This document shows positions 11,701 to 21,500 of a stretch of DNA of 64,000 nt, in pieces. The position numbers and the translations under genes are program-made. The DNA is from Mesostigma viride. Lineage: Eukaryota; Streptophyta; Mesostigmatophyceae; Mesostigmatales; Mesostigmataceae. Below the pieces are notes generated by a model that was not told where the DNA came from, made no database searches, and was given only the letters and a program-made list of their open reading frames with translations. The stretch is from assembly GCA_009746045.1 (NCBI GenBank), contig RPFO01000703.1, positions 1 through 64,000 on the forward strand. The letters are read 5' to 3'. Numbering within the stretch: the stretch's first letter is position 1; each line of letters begins with the position of its first letter.

Positions 11701-12181
11701 GCCAATTAAGCCAACGCACTACCTTGCATTGCAGTGTGTACTCGCGGTGGCGGCGCGTGGCACGCTGTCGCCGGCGTGCCGATCTCACCCTGCCCCACGC
11801 GGTGTACGCTGGCCTAAGTGGGTATGGCAGCGGGAAAAGGGAGCGGTCCCGCTGGGATTCTATTTCCCTACTTGTTGAGCCTTGCTGAGCTTGTCCAAGA
11901 GGATGGCAGTTTGGAGAGCTGCCTTGACAGCCGGGGTGGCTGACAGTGCAGCCTCCTCCCCCAATGGCAGGAGGTGGCTGGCCACCTTCCACCCCCCCCC
12001 TCCTTGCCCTTCCACCTGCAGCAAGGCCGCCACCACCCTCATTAGGTACTCCATGCCCACAAGCTCCCCGGCTGCTGAGCCCAGCTCCTTGAGAAGGGTG
12101 TCCATGGCCAATGCAATGTTCATGACAATTTTCCTGTTCTCCATGTTCCGCCAATTTCCAGGCTTTACCGTCATGACCCAC
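8738..12181 (-). CDS. pol: Pol polyprotein of the DIRS/Ngaro element: RT, RNase H, tyrosine recombinase
   Basis: The open frame of 1147 codons starts inside gag; real homology begins later, so the true start is uncertain. RT: motif A near residue 365 (AKSDLVSYYYSIEVP) and the catalytic pair near 489 (SITIDDLVAS, a variant of YxDD). RNase H near 650-800: acidic residues in VVASDASTYGQG, INEKEVRAAV, LVDSTAALG and QPADGVSR. Tyrosine recombinase near 850-1120: first Arg in YLRISEALNLR (~979), Lys in TKTSKGKTQ, HGLRHGGATH (~1079), GRGRW, and nucleophile Tyr in AHYVGL (~1110). All catalytic positions I expect are present and there is no internal stop, so the enzyme could be functional. Between RNase H and recombinase lies AEGIHPNPGP, resembling a 2A ribosome-skipping site (see findings). 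Its frame overlaps the gag frame by 322 bp. Confidence 0.92.
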   Translation of the reverse strand: MGHDGKAWKLAEHGEQENCHEHCIGHGHPSQGAGLSSRGACGHGVPNEGGGGLAAGGRARRGGVEGGQPPPAIGGGGCTVSHPGCQGSSPNCHPLGQAQQGSTSREIESQRDRSLFPLPYPLRPAYTAWGRVRSARRRQRATRRHREYTLQCKVVRWLNWLWGGGQDPPPNPRGACSKGREEALARVKRHCTWHSRRVGGVATGQEQEGADAIYGKQNKYEQLRADAVSLPKAEVAGKARLLDLLAMRPSWREIYASEENCIKPAVVASAKYWNVPKPSRGCSMAEWGKLMSRAAGVGMVAFRERRPKWVDGCFGVAKGVGELRFIVNRKLGNLLWVDPPKILLPHLGILVEVYIKGWCYCAKSDLVSYYYSIEVPEWWWDYQGLPSVWSTSVGLAGPRRKVWPVLKVLAMGHSHAVALGEAIHEMVLYMTGALDPRRQVNYLSSAGELTLVRDECGQPLRLAIEYKEERAGELQIDLENPPAPMLSITIDDLVASNGRTCEAVNQLITRAIEEGYLPNNLVPSKEKTKMASLEGDELEALGVVHRRNGVLEPTVKQLNLVIAHTQAILTRGRATAEGLAAVLGRWLWLQMLSRSCLSIWQQCFKFISLQGWGQRSWVLWAGVREELECALALAPMLRVDRSAPLAREVVASDASTYGQGVVYATMEPGDVTELARAREVRGYPTLLIPSEVAYAGPRPLSARAQQAITSQQWRVGVRSRWRDPGMHINEKEVRAAVKGVERSARSLANRGKRVVRLVDSTAALGCLAKGRSSSHKLNKQCRRLCALTLATGSRSQWVWTPSALQPADGVSRGQSMATFLAGWVRDLTAEGIHPNPGPPAPVSYLPLLEGKVKPATLLAYRRGLDSLLTWWEAGGRADGSSSRADTLEETFCAYVAWAHFRGYSRQVCVNALMGLQLYYPGMVKRWDLARGVLAGWKTLVPPRAPPPIPWEAAFALASTMVMQGQRLAGLLVVIVFRHYLRISEALNLRVGHVRLQPDVRLGPAQRGALLLRSTKTSKGKTQSVVVEDVMSETILRHCIAGKHAWEAVFPFTYPQFRRIWQAASQALGVAQIFTIHGLRHGGATHDFLAGRSMGDIQGRGRWLSSSTVAHYVGLHRSLEVQLPEVILRAMAACPPRAWRAILKLPST

Positions 12182-12915
12182 GACCGGATTCCCATCCCAT
12201 TGTCGCTGGCGTCCTCCAACACCCCCGGCAGCACCCGCTCCGAAACCCGATATTTCACGCTCTTGGCTCGGCTTGGCAGCGCCACCCCTTTCGAGGCCTT
12301 GAAGTGGCTTCCCGCCCCCTCCATTCCTCCCAGCGCTGCCTTCAAACCTTGCATGAATTTCTCGGCTGCGACCTCCCCCTCCTCGTCCTCCTCGTCGTCC
12401 TGATTTTCGGTTTCCGGAGGTGCCCCAACGAATGTCGCCAACCTCGCCCTCATTTCCTTTCCGACAGCCCCCCCACCTGCCGAAACCTTGGCCGCGCCTT
12501 TCGGCTTGGCCATTTTTCGCTGCGCAGGTGTCGTTGGTGGCAGCGCCTGATCCTCCTCCTCGTCCGCCGCGAGATCTGCCACGGCCAGCAGTTTTGCCAC
12601 CAACGTTCCGTTTGGGTCACGTGCGTCCAACACGTCGCCAACATCAACGTGATCGGCCAGCAACTGCACGACAGACTTCAGCTGGCTCGAGCTCCACGAG
12701 CTGGCGTCCGTCACCCAGTCCTCGGCACCGAAGACCTGCTCGACTGCCCCCACCGCCTCTGCGGGGCTGATGCACTTGGCGAGCAGAGTGGCGAGCTGCT
12801 TCTTTTTGGCGCTGAAGGCGACTGGCGCGTGACTGGCGGCAGCAGCCCGCGGTGTGGGCGTCCCGTCCTCCCCGCGCGCTGCCTGCCCTCCTGTAGCTTT
12901 GCGCCCCTTCGGCAT
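11860..12915 (-). CDS. gag: Gag-like ORF1 of the DIRS/Ngaro element
   Basis: 351 codons from the ATG at 12915 (MPKGRKATGGQAARG) to the stop at 11860. It has a basic N terminus, an Ala-rich helical part (LATLLAKCISPAEAVGAVEQ), an acidic stretch (ENQDDEEDEEGEV near 170) and a helical C-terminal part with VMNIALAMDTLLKELG. No zinc knuckle is visible. Its place directly downstream of A1 and upstream of pol is where Gag sits in DIRS-order elements, so it probably forms the retroelement particle. Its 3' end overlaps the pol frame in a different phase, so Pol needs frameshifting, re-initiation or its own internal start. Confidence 0.75.
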   Translation of the reverse strand: MPKGRKATGGQAARGEDGTPTPRAAAASHAPVAFSAKKKQLATLLAKCISPAEAVGAVEQVFGAEDWVTDASSWSSSQLKSVVQLLADHVDVGDVLDARDPNGTLVAKLLAVADLAADEEEDQALPPTTPAQRKMAKPKGAAKVSAGGGAVGKEMRARLATFVGAPPETENQDDEEDEEGEVAAEKFMQGLKAALGGMEGAGSHFKASKGVALPSRAKSVKYRVSERVLPGVLEDASDNGMGIRSWVMTVKPGNWRNMENRKIVMNIALAMDTLLKELGSAAGELVGMEYLMRVVAALLQVEGQGGGGWKVASHLLPLGEEAALSATPAVKAALQTAILLDKLSKAQQVGK

Positions 12916-13002
12916 TGCTGCTCAGGGCCAAAAATGGCTCCGACAGTACAGGTTCGTCAAACCAGAGGTTCGTTTCCCCTGGCTTGCTGTCGCCGCCCTC
13001 GT

Positions 13003-13438
13003 GAAAAGAAAAGAGGCCGACCTTAGCTAGGTGGGTTTGTTTTTGTCCTTTTTTGCGTGTCATGCGGCCTTGGCCCGGACGGCATTTTTTCGCCACGCAA
13101 ATGTTGCGTCTGAACAAATGACGCAATGTGGCGTTCTAATTGCCGGCAGCTTACGTAAGGCTGCCGGGGCTATTAGGTCACATATTGCGTGAGAGAAAGA
13201 ATCTAGATCTAGTTAATCACTACGCCATGAGCCAAGAAACCTAGACAGTGGCAGGTTTATATCTCAACGTAGCTCCTGCCACCTGGCCAAGAAAAACTGG
13301 CCAAAGCTTTGGCCACGACTGATCCGGATCAGGCCGCACCGGCCTCAAAAGGTTTGTCACGTGAACCCAATAACCTAGCTATAGCGGCTACCCTTCCATC
13401 TCACTATAAAGAAACTATGTTCAGAGAACCACGATTCT
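13003..13438 (-). repeat. Split direct repeat A1 (5' terminal copy)
   Basis: Near-identical to A2. On the minus strand it is the 5' end of the element and should contain its promoter; I cannot pick out a TATA box with confidence. Its outer end CCACGATTCT meets satellite sequence TTGACATCC at 13438/13439. Confidence 0.95.
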
Positions 13439-16400
13439 TTGACATCCATGTACGTAGGCCAGCCATGATGACACCATGGGAGCCTGAATCCTCATCATTA
13501 ATTTCATACATGCCAACAACACGTAGACGGGCCATAATGACACCACGGGAGCCTGAATCCTGATCATTTTTTTTTCTTTGACATCCATGTACGTAGGCCA
13601 GCCATGATGACACCATGGGAGCCTGAATCTAATGTCATTTTGTTTATGAGACATCCATGTACGTAGGCCAGCCATGATGACACCAATGGAGCCTGAATCC
13701 TCATCATTAATTACATACATGCCATCCATGTACGTAGGCCAGCCATGATGACACCATGGGAGCCTGAATCCTCATCATTAATTACATAAATGCCATTCAT
13801 GTACGTAGACGGGCCATGATGACACCATGGGAGCCTGAATCCTCATCATTTTGTTTATGAGACATCCATGTACGTAGGCCAGCCATGATGACACCAATGG
13901 AGCCTGAATCCTCATCATTAATTACATGTACATGCCATCCATGTACGTAGGCCAGCCATGATGACACCATGGGAGCCTGAATCCTGATCATTTTGTTTAT
14001 GAGACATCCATGTACGTAGACAAGCCATGATGACACCAATGATGGGAGCCTGAATCCTCATCATTAATTACATAAATGCCAACCATGTAGGTAGGCCAGC
14101 CATGATGACACCATGGGAGCCTGAATCCTCATCATTTATTACATACATGCCATCCATGTACGTAGACGGGCCATGATGACACCATGGGAGCCTGAATCCT
14201 GATCATTTTTTTTTCTTTGACATCCATGTACGTAGGCCAGCCATGATGACACCATGGGAGCCTGAATCCTCATCATTAATTTCATACATGCCAACAACAC
14301 GTAGACGGGCCATAATGACACCACGGGAGCCTGAATCCTGATCATTTTTTTTTCTTTGACATCCATGTACGTAGGCCAGCCATGATGACACCATGGGAGC
14401 CTGAATCCTCATCATTTTTTTCTGAGACATCCATGTACGTAGACAGGCCATGATGACACCATGGGAGCCTGAATCCTCATCATTAATTACATAAATGCCA
14501 ACCATGTAGGTAGGCCAGCCATGATGACACCATGGGAGCCTGAATCCTCATCATTTTTTTTTCTTTGACATCCATGTACATACGTAGGCCAGCCATGATG
14601 ACACCAATGGAGCCTGAATCCTCATCATTAATTACATAAATGGATGGCATGTACGTAGGCCAGCCATGATGACACCATGGGAGCCTGAATCCTCATCATT
14701 AATTACATAAATGCCATTCATGTACGTAGACGGGCCATGATCACACCATGGGAGCCTGAATCCTCATCATTTTGTTTATGAGACATCCATGTACGTAGGC
14801 CAGCCATGATGACACCAATGGAGCCTGAATCCTCATCATTAATTACATACATGCCATCCATGTACGTACACGGGCCATGATGACACCAATGGAGCCTGAA
14901 TCCTCATCATTAATTACATACATGCCATCCATGTACGTAGACAAGCCATGATGACACCATGGGAGCCTGAATCCTCATCATTTACTATTCCTTGCCATCC
15001 ATGTACGTAGGCCAGCCATGATGACACCAATGGAGCCTGAATCCTCATCATTTTTTTTATGAGAGGATTCAGGTTACATAAATGCCAACCATGTAGGTAG
15101 ACAAGCCATGATGACCCCATGGGAGCCTAAATCCTCATCATTAATTACAAAATCGCCATCCATGTATGTAGACGGGCCATGATGACACCATGGGAGCCTG
15201 AATCCTCATCATTAATTACATACATGCCAACAACACGTAGACAAGCCATGATGACACCAATGATGGGAGCCTGAATCCTCATCATTAATTACATAAATGC
15301 CAACCATGTAGGTAGGCCAGCCATGATGACACCATGGGAGCCTGAATCCTCATCATTTATTACATACATGCCATCCATGTACGTAGACGGGCCATGATGA
15401 CACCATGGGAGCCTGAATCCTGATCATTTTTTTTTCTTTGACATCCATGTACGTAGGCCAGCCATGATGACACCATGGGAGCCTGAATCCTCATCATTAA
15501 TTTCATACATGCCAACAACACGTAGACGGGCCATAATGACACGTCCACGGGAGCCTGAATCCTGATCATTTTTTTTTCTTTGACATCCATGTACGTAGGC
15601 CAGCCATGATGACACCATGGGAGCCTGAATCCTCATCATTTTTTTTCTGAGACATCCATGTACGTAGACAGGCCATGATGACACCATGGGAGCCTGAATC
15701 CTCATCATTAATTACATAAATGCCAACCATGTAGGTAGGCCAGCCATGATGACACCATGGGAGCCTGAATCCTCATCATTTTTTTTTCTTTGACATCCAT
15801 GTACATACGTAGGCCAGCCATGATGACACCAATGGAGCCTGAATCCTCATCATTAATTACATAAATGGATGGCATGTATGTAGGCCAGCCATGATGACAC
15901 CATGGGAGCCTGAATCCTCATCATTTTTTTTCTGAGACATCCATGTACGTAGACAGGCCATGATGACACCATGGGAGCCTGAATCCTCATCATTAATTAC
16001 ATAAATGCCATCCATGTACGTAGACGGGCCATGATGACACCATGGGAGCCTGAATCCTGATCATTTTTTTTTCTTTGACATCCATGTACGTAGGCCAGCC
16101 ATGATGACACCATGGGAGCCTGAATCCTCATCATTAATTTCATACATGCCAACAACACGTAGACGGGCCATAATGACACCACGGGAGCCTGAATCCTGAT
16201 CATTTTTTTTTCTTTGACATCCATGTACGTAGGCCAGCCATGATGACACCATGGGAGCCTGAATCCTCATCATTTTTTTTCTGAGACATCCATGTACGTA
16301 GACAGGCCATGATGACACCATGGGAGCCTGAATCCTCATCATTAATTACATAAATGCCGACCATGTAGGTAGGCCAGCCATGATGACACCATGGGAGCCT

Positions 16401-18507
16401 GAATCCTCATCATTTTTTTTTCTTTGACATCCATGTACATACGTAGGCCAGCCATGATGACACCAATGGAGCCTGAATCCTCATCATTAATTACATAAAT
16501 GGATGGCATGTACGTAGGCCAGCCATGATGACACCATGGGAGCCTGAATCCTCATCATTAATTACATAAATGCCATTCATGTACGTAGACGGGCCATGAT
16601 GACACCATGGGAGCCTGAATCCTCATCATTTTGTTTATGAGACATCCATGTACGTAGGCCAGCCATGATGACACCAATGGAGCCTGAATCCTCATCATTA
16701 ATTACATACATGCCATCCATGTACGTACACGGGCCATGATGACACCAATGGAGCCTGAATCCTCATCATTAATTACATACATGCCATCCATGTACGTAGA
16801 CAAGCCATGATGACACCATGGGAGCCTGAATCCTCATCATTTACTATTCCTTGCCATCCATGTACGTAGGCCAGCCATGATGACACCAATGGAGCCTGAA
16901 TCCTCATCATTTTTTTTATGAGAGGATTCAGGTTACATAAATGCCAACCATGTAGGTAGACAAGCCATGATGACCCCATGGGAGCCTAAATCCTCATCAT
17001 TAATTACAAAATCGCCATCCATGTATGTAGACGGGCCATGATGACACCATGGGAGCCTGAATCCTCATCATTAATTACATACATGCCAACAACACGTAGA
17101 CAAGCCATGATGACACCAATGATGGGAGCCTGAATCCTCATCATTAATTACATAAATGCCAACCATGTAGGTAGGCCAGCCATGATGACACCATGGGAGC
17201 CTGAATCCTCATCATTTATTACATACATGCCATCCATGTACGTAGACGGGCCATGATGACACCATGGGAGCCTGAATCCTGATCATTTTTTTTTCTTTGA
17301 CATCCATGTACGTAGGCCAGCCATGATGACACCAATGGAGCCTGAATCCTCATCATTAATTTCATACATGCCAACAACACGTAGACGGGCCATAATGACA
17401 CCACGGGAGCCTGAATCCTGATCATTTTTTTTTCTTTGACATCCATGTACGTAGGCCAGCCATGATGACACCATGGGAGCCTGAATCCTCATCATTTTTT
17501 TTCTGAGACATCCATGTACGTAGACAGGCCATGATGACACCATGGGAGCCTGAATCCTCATCATTAATTACATAAATGCCAACCATGTAGGTAGGCCAGC
17601 CATGATGACACCATGGGAGCCTGAATCCTCATCATTTTTTTTTCTTTGACATCCATGTACATACGTAGGCCAGCCATGATGACACCAATGGAGCCTGAAT
17701 CCTCATCATTAATTACATAAATGGATGGCATGTATGTAGGCCAGCCATGATGACACCATGGGAGCCTGAATCCTCATCATTTTTTTTCTGAGACATCCAT
17801 GTACGTAGACAGGCCATGATGACACCATGGGAGCCTGAATCCTCATCATTAATTACATAAATGCCATCCATGTACGTAGACGGGCCATGATGACACCATG
17901 GGAGCCTGATTCCTCATCATTTTTTTTTCTTTGACATCCATGTACGTAGGCCAGCCATGATGACACCATGGGAGCCTGAATCCTCATCATTTTTTTTCTG
18001 AGACATCCATGTACGTAGACAGGCCATGATGACACCATGGGAGCCTGAATCCTCATCATTAATTACATAAATGCCATCCATGTACGTAGACGGGCCATGA
18101 TGACACCATGGGAGCCTGATTCCTCATCATTAATTACAAAATCGCCATCCATGTATGTAGACGGGCCATGATGACACCATGGGAGCCTGAATCCTCATCA
18201 TTAATTACATACATGCCAACAACACGTAGACAAGCCATGATGACACCAATGATGGGAGCCTGAATCCTCATCATTAATTTCATACATGCCAACAACACGT
18301 AGACGGGCCATAATGACACCACGGGAGCCTGAATCCTCATCATTTTTTTTCTGAGACATCCATGTACGTAGACAGGCCATGATGACACCATGGGAGCCTG
18401 AATCCTCATCATTAATTACATAAATGCCATCCATGTACGTAGACGGGCCATGATGACACCATGGGAGCCTGATTCCTCATCATTATGTAATTACATACAT
18501 GCCATCC
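13439..18507 (-). repeat. 70-bp satellite array, left arm (minus orientation)
   Basis: Continuation of the array at 7168. Units are mostly 69-72 bp; the GCCTGAATCC block falls at 13691, 13762, 13833 and 13902. Linkers come in classes: TTAATTACATACATGCC, a T-run plus CTTTGACATCC, TTTGTTTATGAGACATCC, and TACTATTCCTTGCCATCC. Larger blocks repeat: 14914-15120 and 16773-16979 translate identically (1859 bp apart), as do the surroundings of 15360 and 17219, so a multi-unit higher-order repeat has been duplicated. Short ORFs across it are shadows of units whose length is a multiple of 3. Confidence 0.97.
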
Positions 18508-21500
18508 ATTTATGTAACTAATGATGAGGATTCAGGCTCCCATTTGGTCATCATGGCTTGTCTACGTACATGGATGGCATGTATGTAATTAATGATGAGG
18601 ATTCAGGCTCCCAATGTGGTGTCATCATGGCTTGTCTACGTACATGGATGGCGATTTTGTAATTAATGATGAGGATTTAGGCTCCTGGCATGGGGTCATC
18701 ATGGCCCGTCTACGTACATGGATGGCATTTATGTAATTAATGATGAGGATTTAGGCTCCTGGCATGGGGTCATCATGGCCCGTCTACGTACATGGATGGC
18801 ATTTATGTAATTAATGATGAGGATTCAGGCTCCCATGGTGTCATCATGGCTTGTCTACCTACATGGTTGGCATTTATGTAACCTGAATCCTCTCATAAAA
18901 AAAATGATGAGGATTCAGGCTGAGTCCATTGGTGTCATCATGGCTGGCCTACGTACATGGATGTCAAGGAATAGTAAATGATGAGGATTCAGGCTCCCAT
19001 GGTGTCATCATGGCTTGTCTACGTACATGGATGGCATGTATGTAATTAATGATGAGGATTCAGGCTCCATTGGTGTCATCATGGCTGGCCTACGTATGTA
19101 CATGGATGTCAAAGAAAAAAAAAATGATGAGGATTCAGGCTCCCATGGTGTCATCATTGCCCGTGTATGTACATGGTTGGCATTTATGTAATTAATGAGG
19201 AGGATCCAGGCTTCATTGGTGTCATTATGGCCCGTCTACGTGTTGTTGGCATGTATGAAATTAATGATGAGGATTCAGGCTCCCGTGGTGTCATTATGGC
19301 CCGTCTACGTGTTGTTGGCATGTATGAAATTAATGATGAGGATTCAGGCTCCATTGGTGTCATCATGGCTGGCCTACGTATGTACATGGATGTCAAAGAA
19401 AAAAAAATGATGAGGATTCAGGCTCCCATGGTGTCATCATGGCCCGTGTACGTACATGGATGTCAAGGAATAGTAAATGATGAGGATTCAGGCTCCCATG
19501 GTGTCATCATGGCCCGTCTACGTACATGGATGGCGATTTTGTAATTAATGATGAGGATTTAGGCTCCCAGGGTGTCATCATGGCCCGTCTACGTACATGG
19601 ATGGCATTTATGTATTTAATGATGAGGATTCAGGCTCCCATGGTGTCATCATGGCCCGTGTACGTACATGGATGGCATTTATGTATTTAATGATGAGGAT
19701 TCAGGCTCCATTGGTGTCATCATGGCCCGTGTACGTACATGGATGGCATTTATGTAACCTGAATCCTCTCATAAAAAAAATGAAGAGGATTCAGGCTCCA
19801 TTGGTGTCATCATGGCTGGCCTACGTACATGGATGTCAAGGAATAGTAAATGATGAGGATTCAGGCTCCCATGGTGTCATCATGGTTTGTCTACCTACAT
19901 GGTTGGCATTTATGTAATTAATGAGGAGGATTCAGGCTCCCATGGTGTCTCCATGGCTGGGCTAGGTACATGGATGTCAAGGAATAGTAAATGATGAGGA
20001 TTCAGGCTCCCATGGTGTCATCATGGCCCGTGTACGTACATGGATGGCATGTATGTAATTAATGATGAGGATTCAGGCTCCCATGGTGTCATCATGGCCC
20101 GTCTACGTACATGGATGTCAAAGAAAAAAAAATGATGAGGATTCAGGCTCCCATGGTGTCATCATGGCTTGTCTACGTACATGAATGGCATTTATGTAAT
20201 TAATGATGAGGATTCAGGCTCCCATCATTGGTGTCATCATGGCTTGTCTACGTGTTGTTGGCATGTATGTAATTAATGATGAGGATTCAGGCTCCCATGG
20301 TGTCATCATGGCTTGTCTACCTACATGGTTGGCATTTATGTAACCTGAATCCTCTCATAAAAAAAATGAAGAGGATTCAGGCTCCATTGGTGTCATAATG
20401 GCTGGCCTACGTACATGGATGTCAAGGAATAGTAAATGATGAGGATTCAGGCTCCCATGGTGTCATCATGGTTTGTCTACGTACATGGTTGGCATTTATG
20501 TAATTAATGAGGAGGATTCAGGCTCCCATGGTGTCTCCATGGCTGGGCTACGTACATGGATGTCAAGGAATAGTAAATGATGAGGATTCAGGCTCCCATG
20601 GTGTCATCATGGCTTGTCTACCTACATGGTTGGCATTTATGTAACCTGAATCCTCTCATAAAAAAAATGATGAGGATTCAGGCTCCCATGGTGTCATCAT
20701 GGCCCGTCCACGTACATGGATGTCAAAGAAAAAAAAATGATGAGGATTCAGGCTCCCATGGTGTCATCATGGCCCGTCTACGTACATGAATGGCATTTAT
20801 GTAATTAATGATGAGGATTCAGGCTCTCATGGTGTCATCATTGCCCGTGTACGTACATGGATGGCATTTATGTAATTAATGATGAGGATTCAGGCTCCCA
20901 TGGTGTCATCATGGCCCGTCTACGTACATGGATGGCATTTATGTATTTAATGATGAGGATTCAGGCTCCCATGGTGTCATCATGGCTTGTCTACCTACAT
21001 GGTTGGCATTTATGTAACCTGAATCCTCTCATAAAAAAAATGAAGAGGATTCAGGCTCCATTGGTGTCATCATGGCTGGCCTACGTACATGGATGTCAAG
21101 GAATAGTAAATGATGAGGATTCAGGCTCCCATGGTGTCATCATGGTTTGTCTACGTACATGGTTGGCATTTATGTAATTAATGAGGAGGATTCAGGCTCC
21201 CATGGTGTCTCCATGGCTGGGCTAGGTACATGGATGTCAAGGAATAGTAAATGATGAGGATTCAGGCTCCCATGGTGTCATCATGGCCCGTGTACGTACA
21301 TGGATGGCATGTATGTAATTAATGATGAGGATTCAGGCTCCCATGGTGTCATCATTGCCCGTCTACGTACATGGATGTCAAAGAAAAAAAAATGATGAGG
21401 ATTCAGGCTCCCATGGTGTCATCATGGCTGGCCTACGTACATGGATGTCTCATAAAAAAAATGATGAGGACTCAGGCTCCCATGGTGTCATCATGGCGTG

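Larger units (their letters stand above)
7940..13438 (-). mobile_element. DIRS/Ngaro-type tyrosine-recombinase retrotransposon, full length
   Basis: Read on the minus strand the order is A1 (13438-13003), gag-like ORF, pol ORF, B1 (8665-8533), A2 (8532-8098), B2 (8072-7940). This is the split-direct-repeat plan A1-ORFs-B1-A2-B2 known for Ngaro and PAT elements. The A copies and B copies are near-identical, so the insertion is young or recently active. Pol has RT, RNase H and tyrosine recombinase in the order known for the DIRS order; no methyltransferase domain was seen, which favours Ngaro-like over PAT/DIRS1-like. It is inserted inside the 70-bp satellite with no target-site duplication, as expected for recombinase-mediated integration of a circle. 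Confidence 0.93.
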
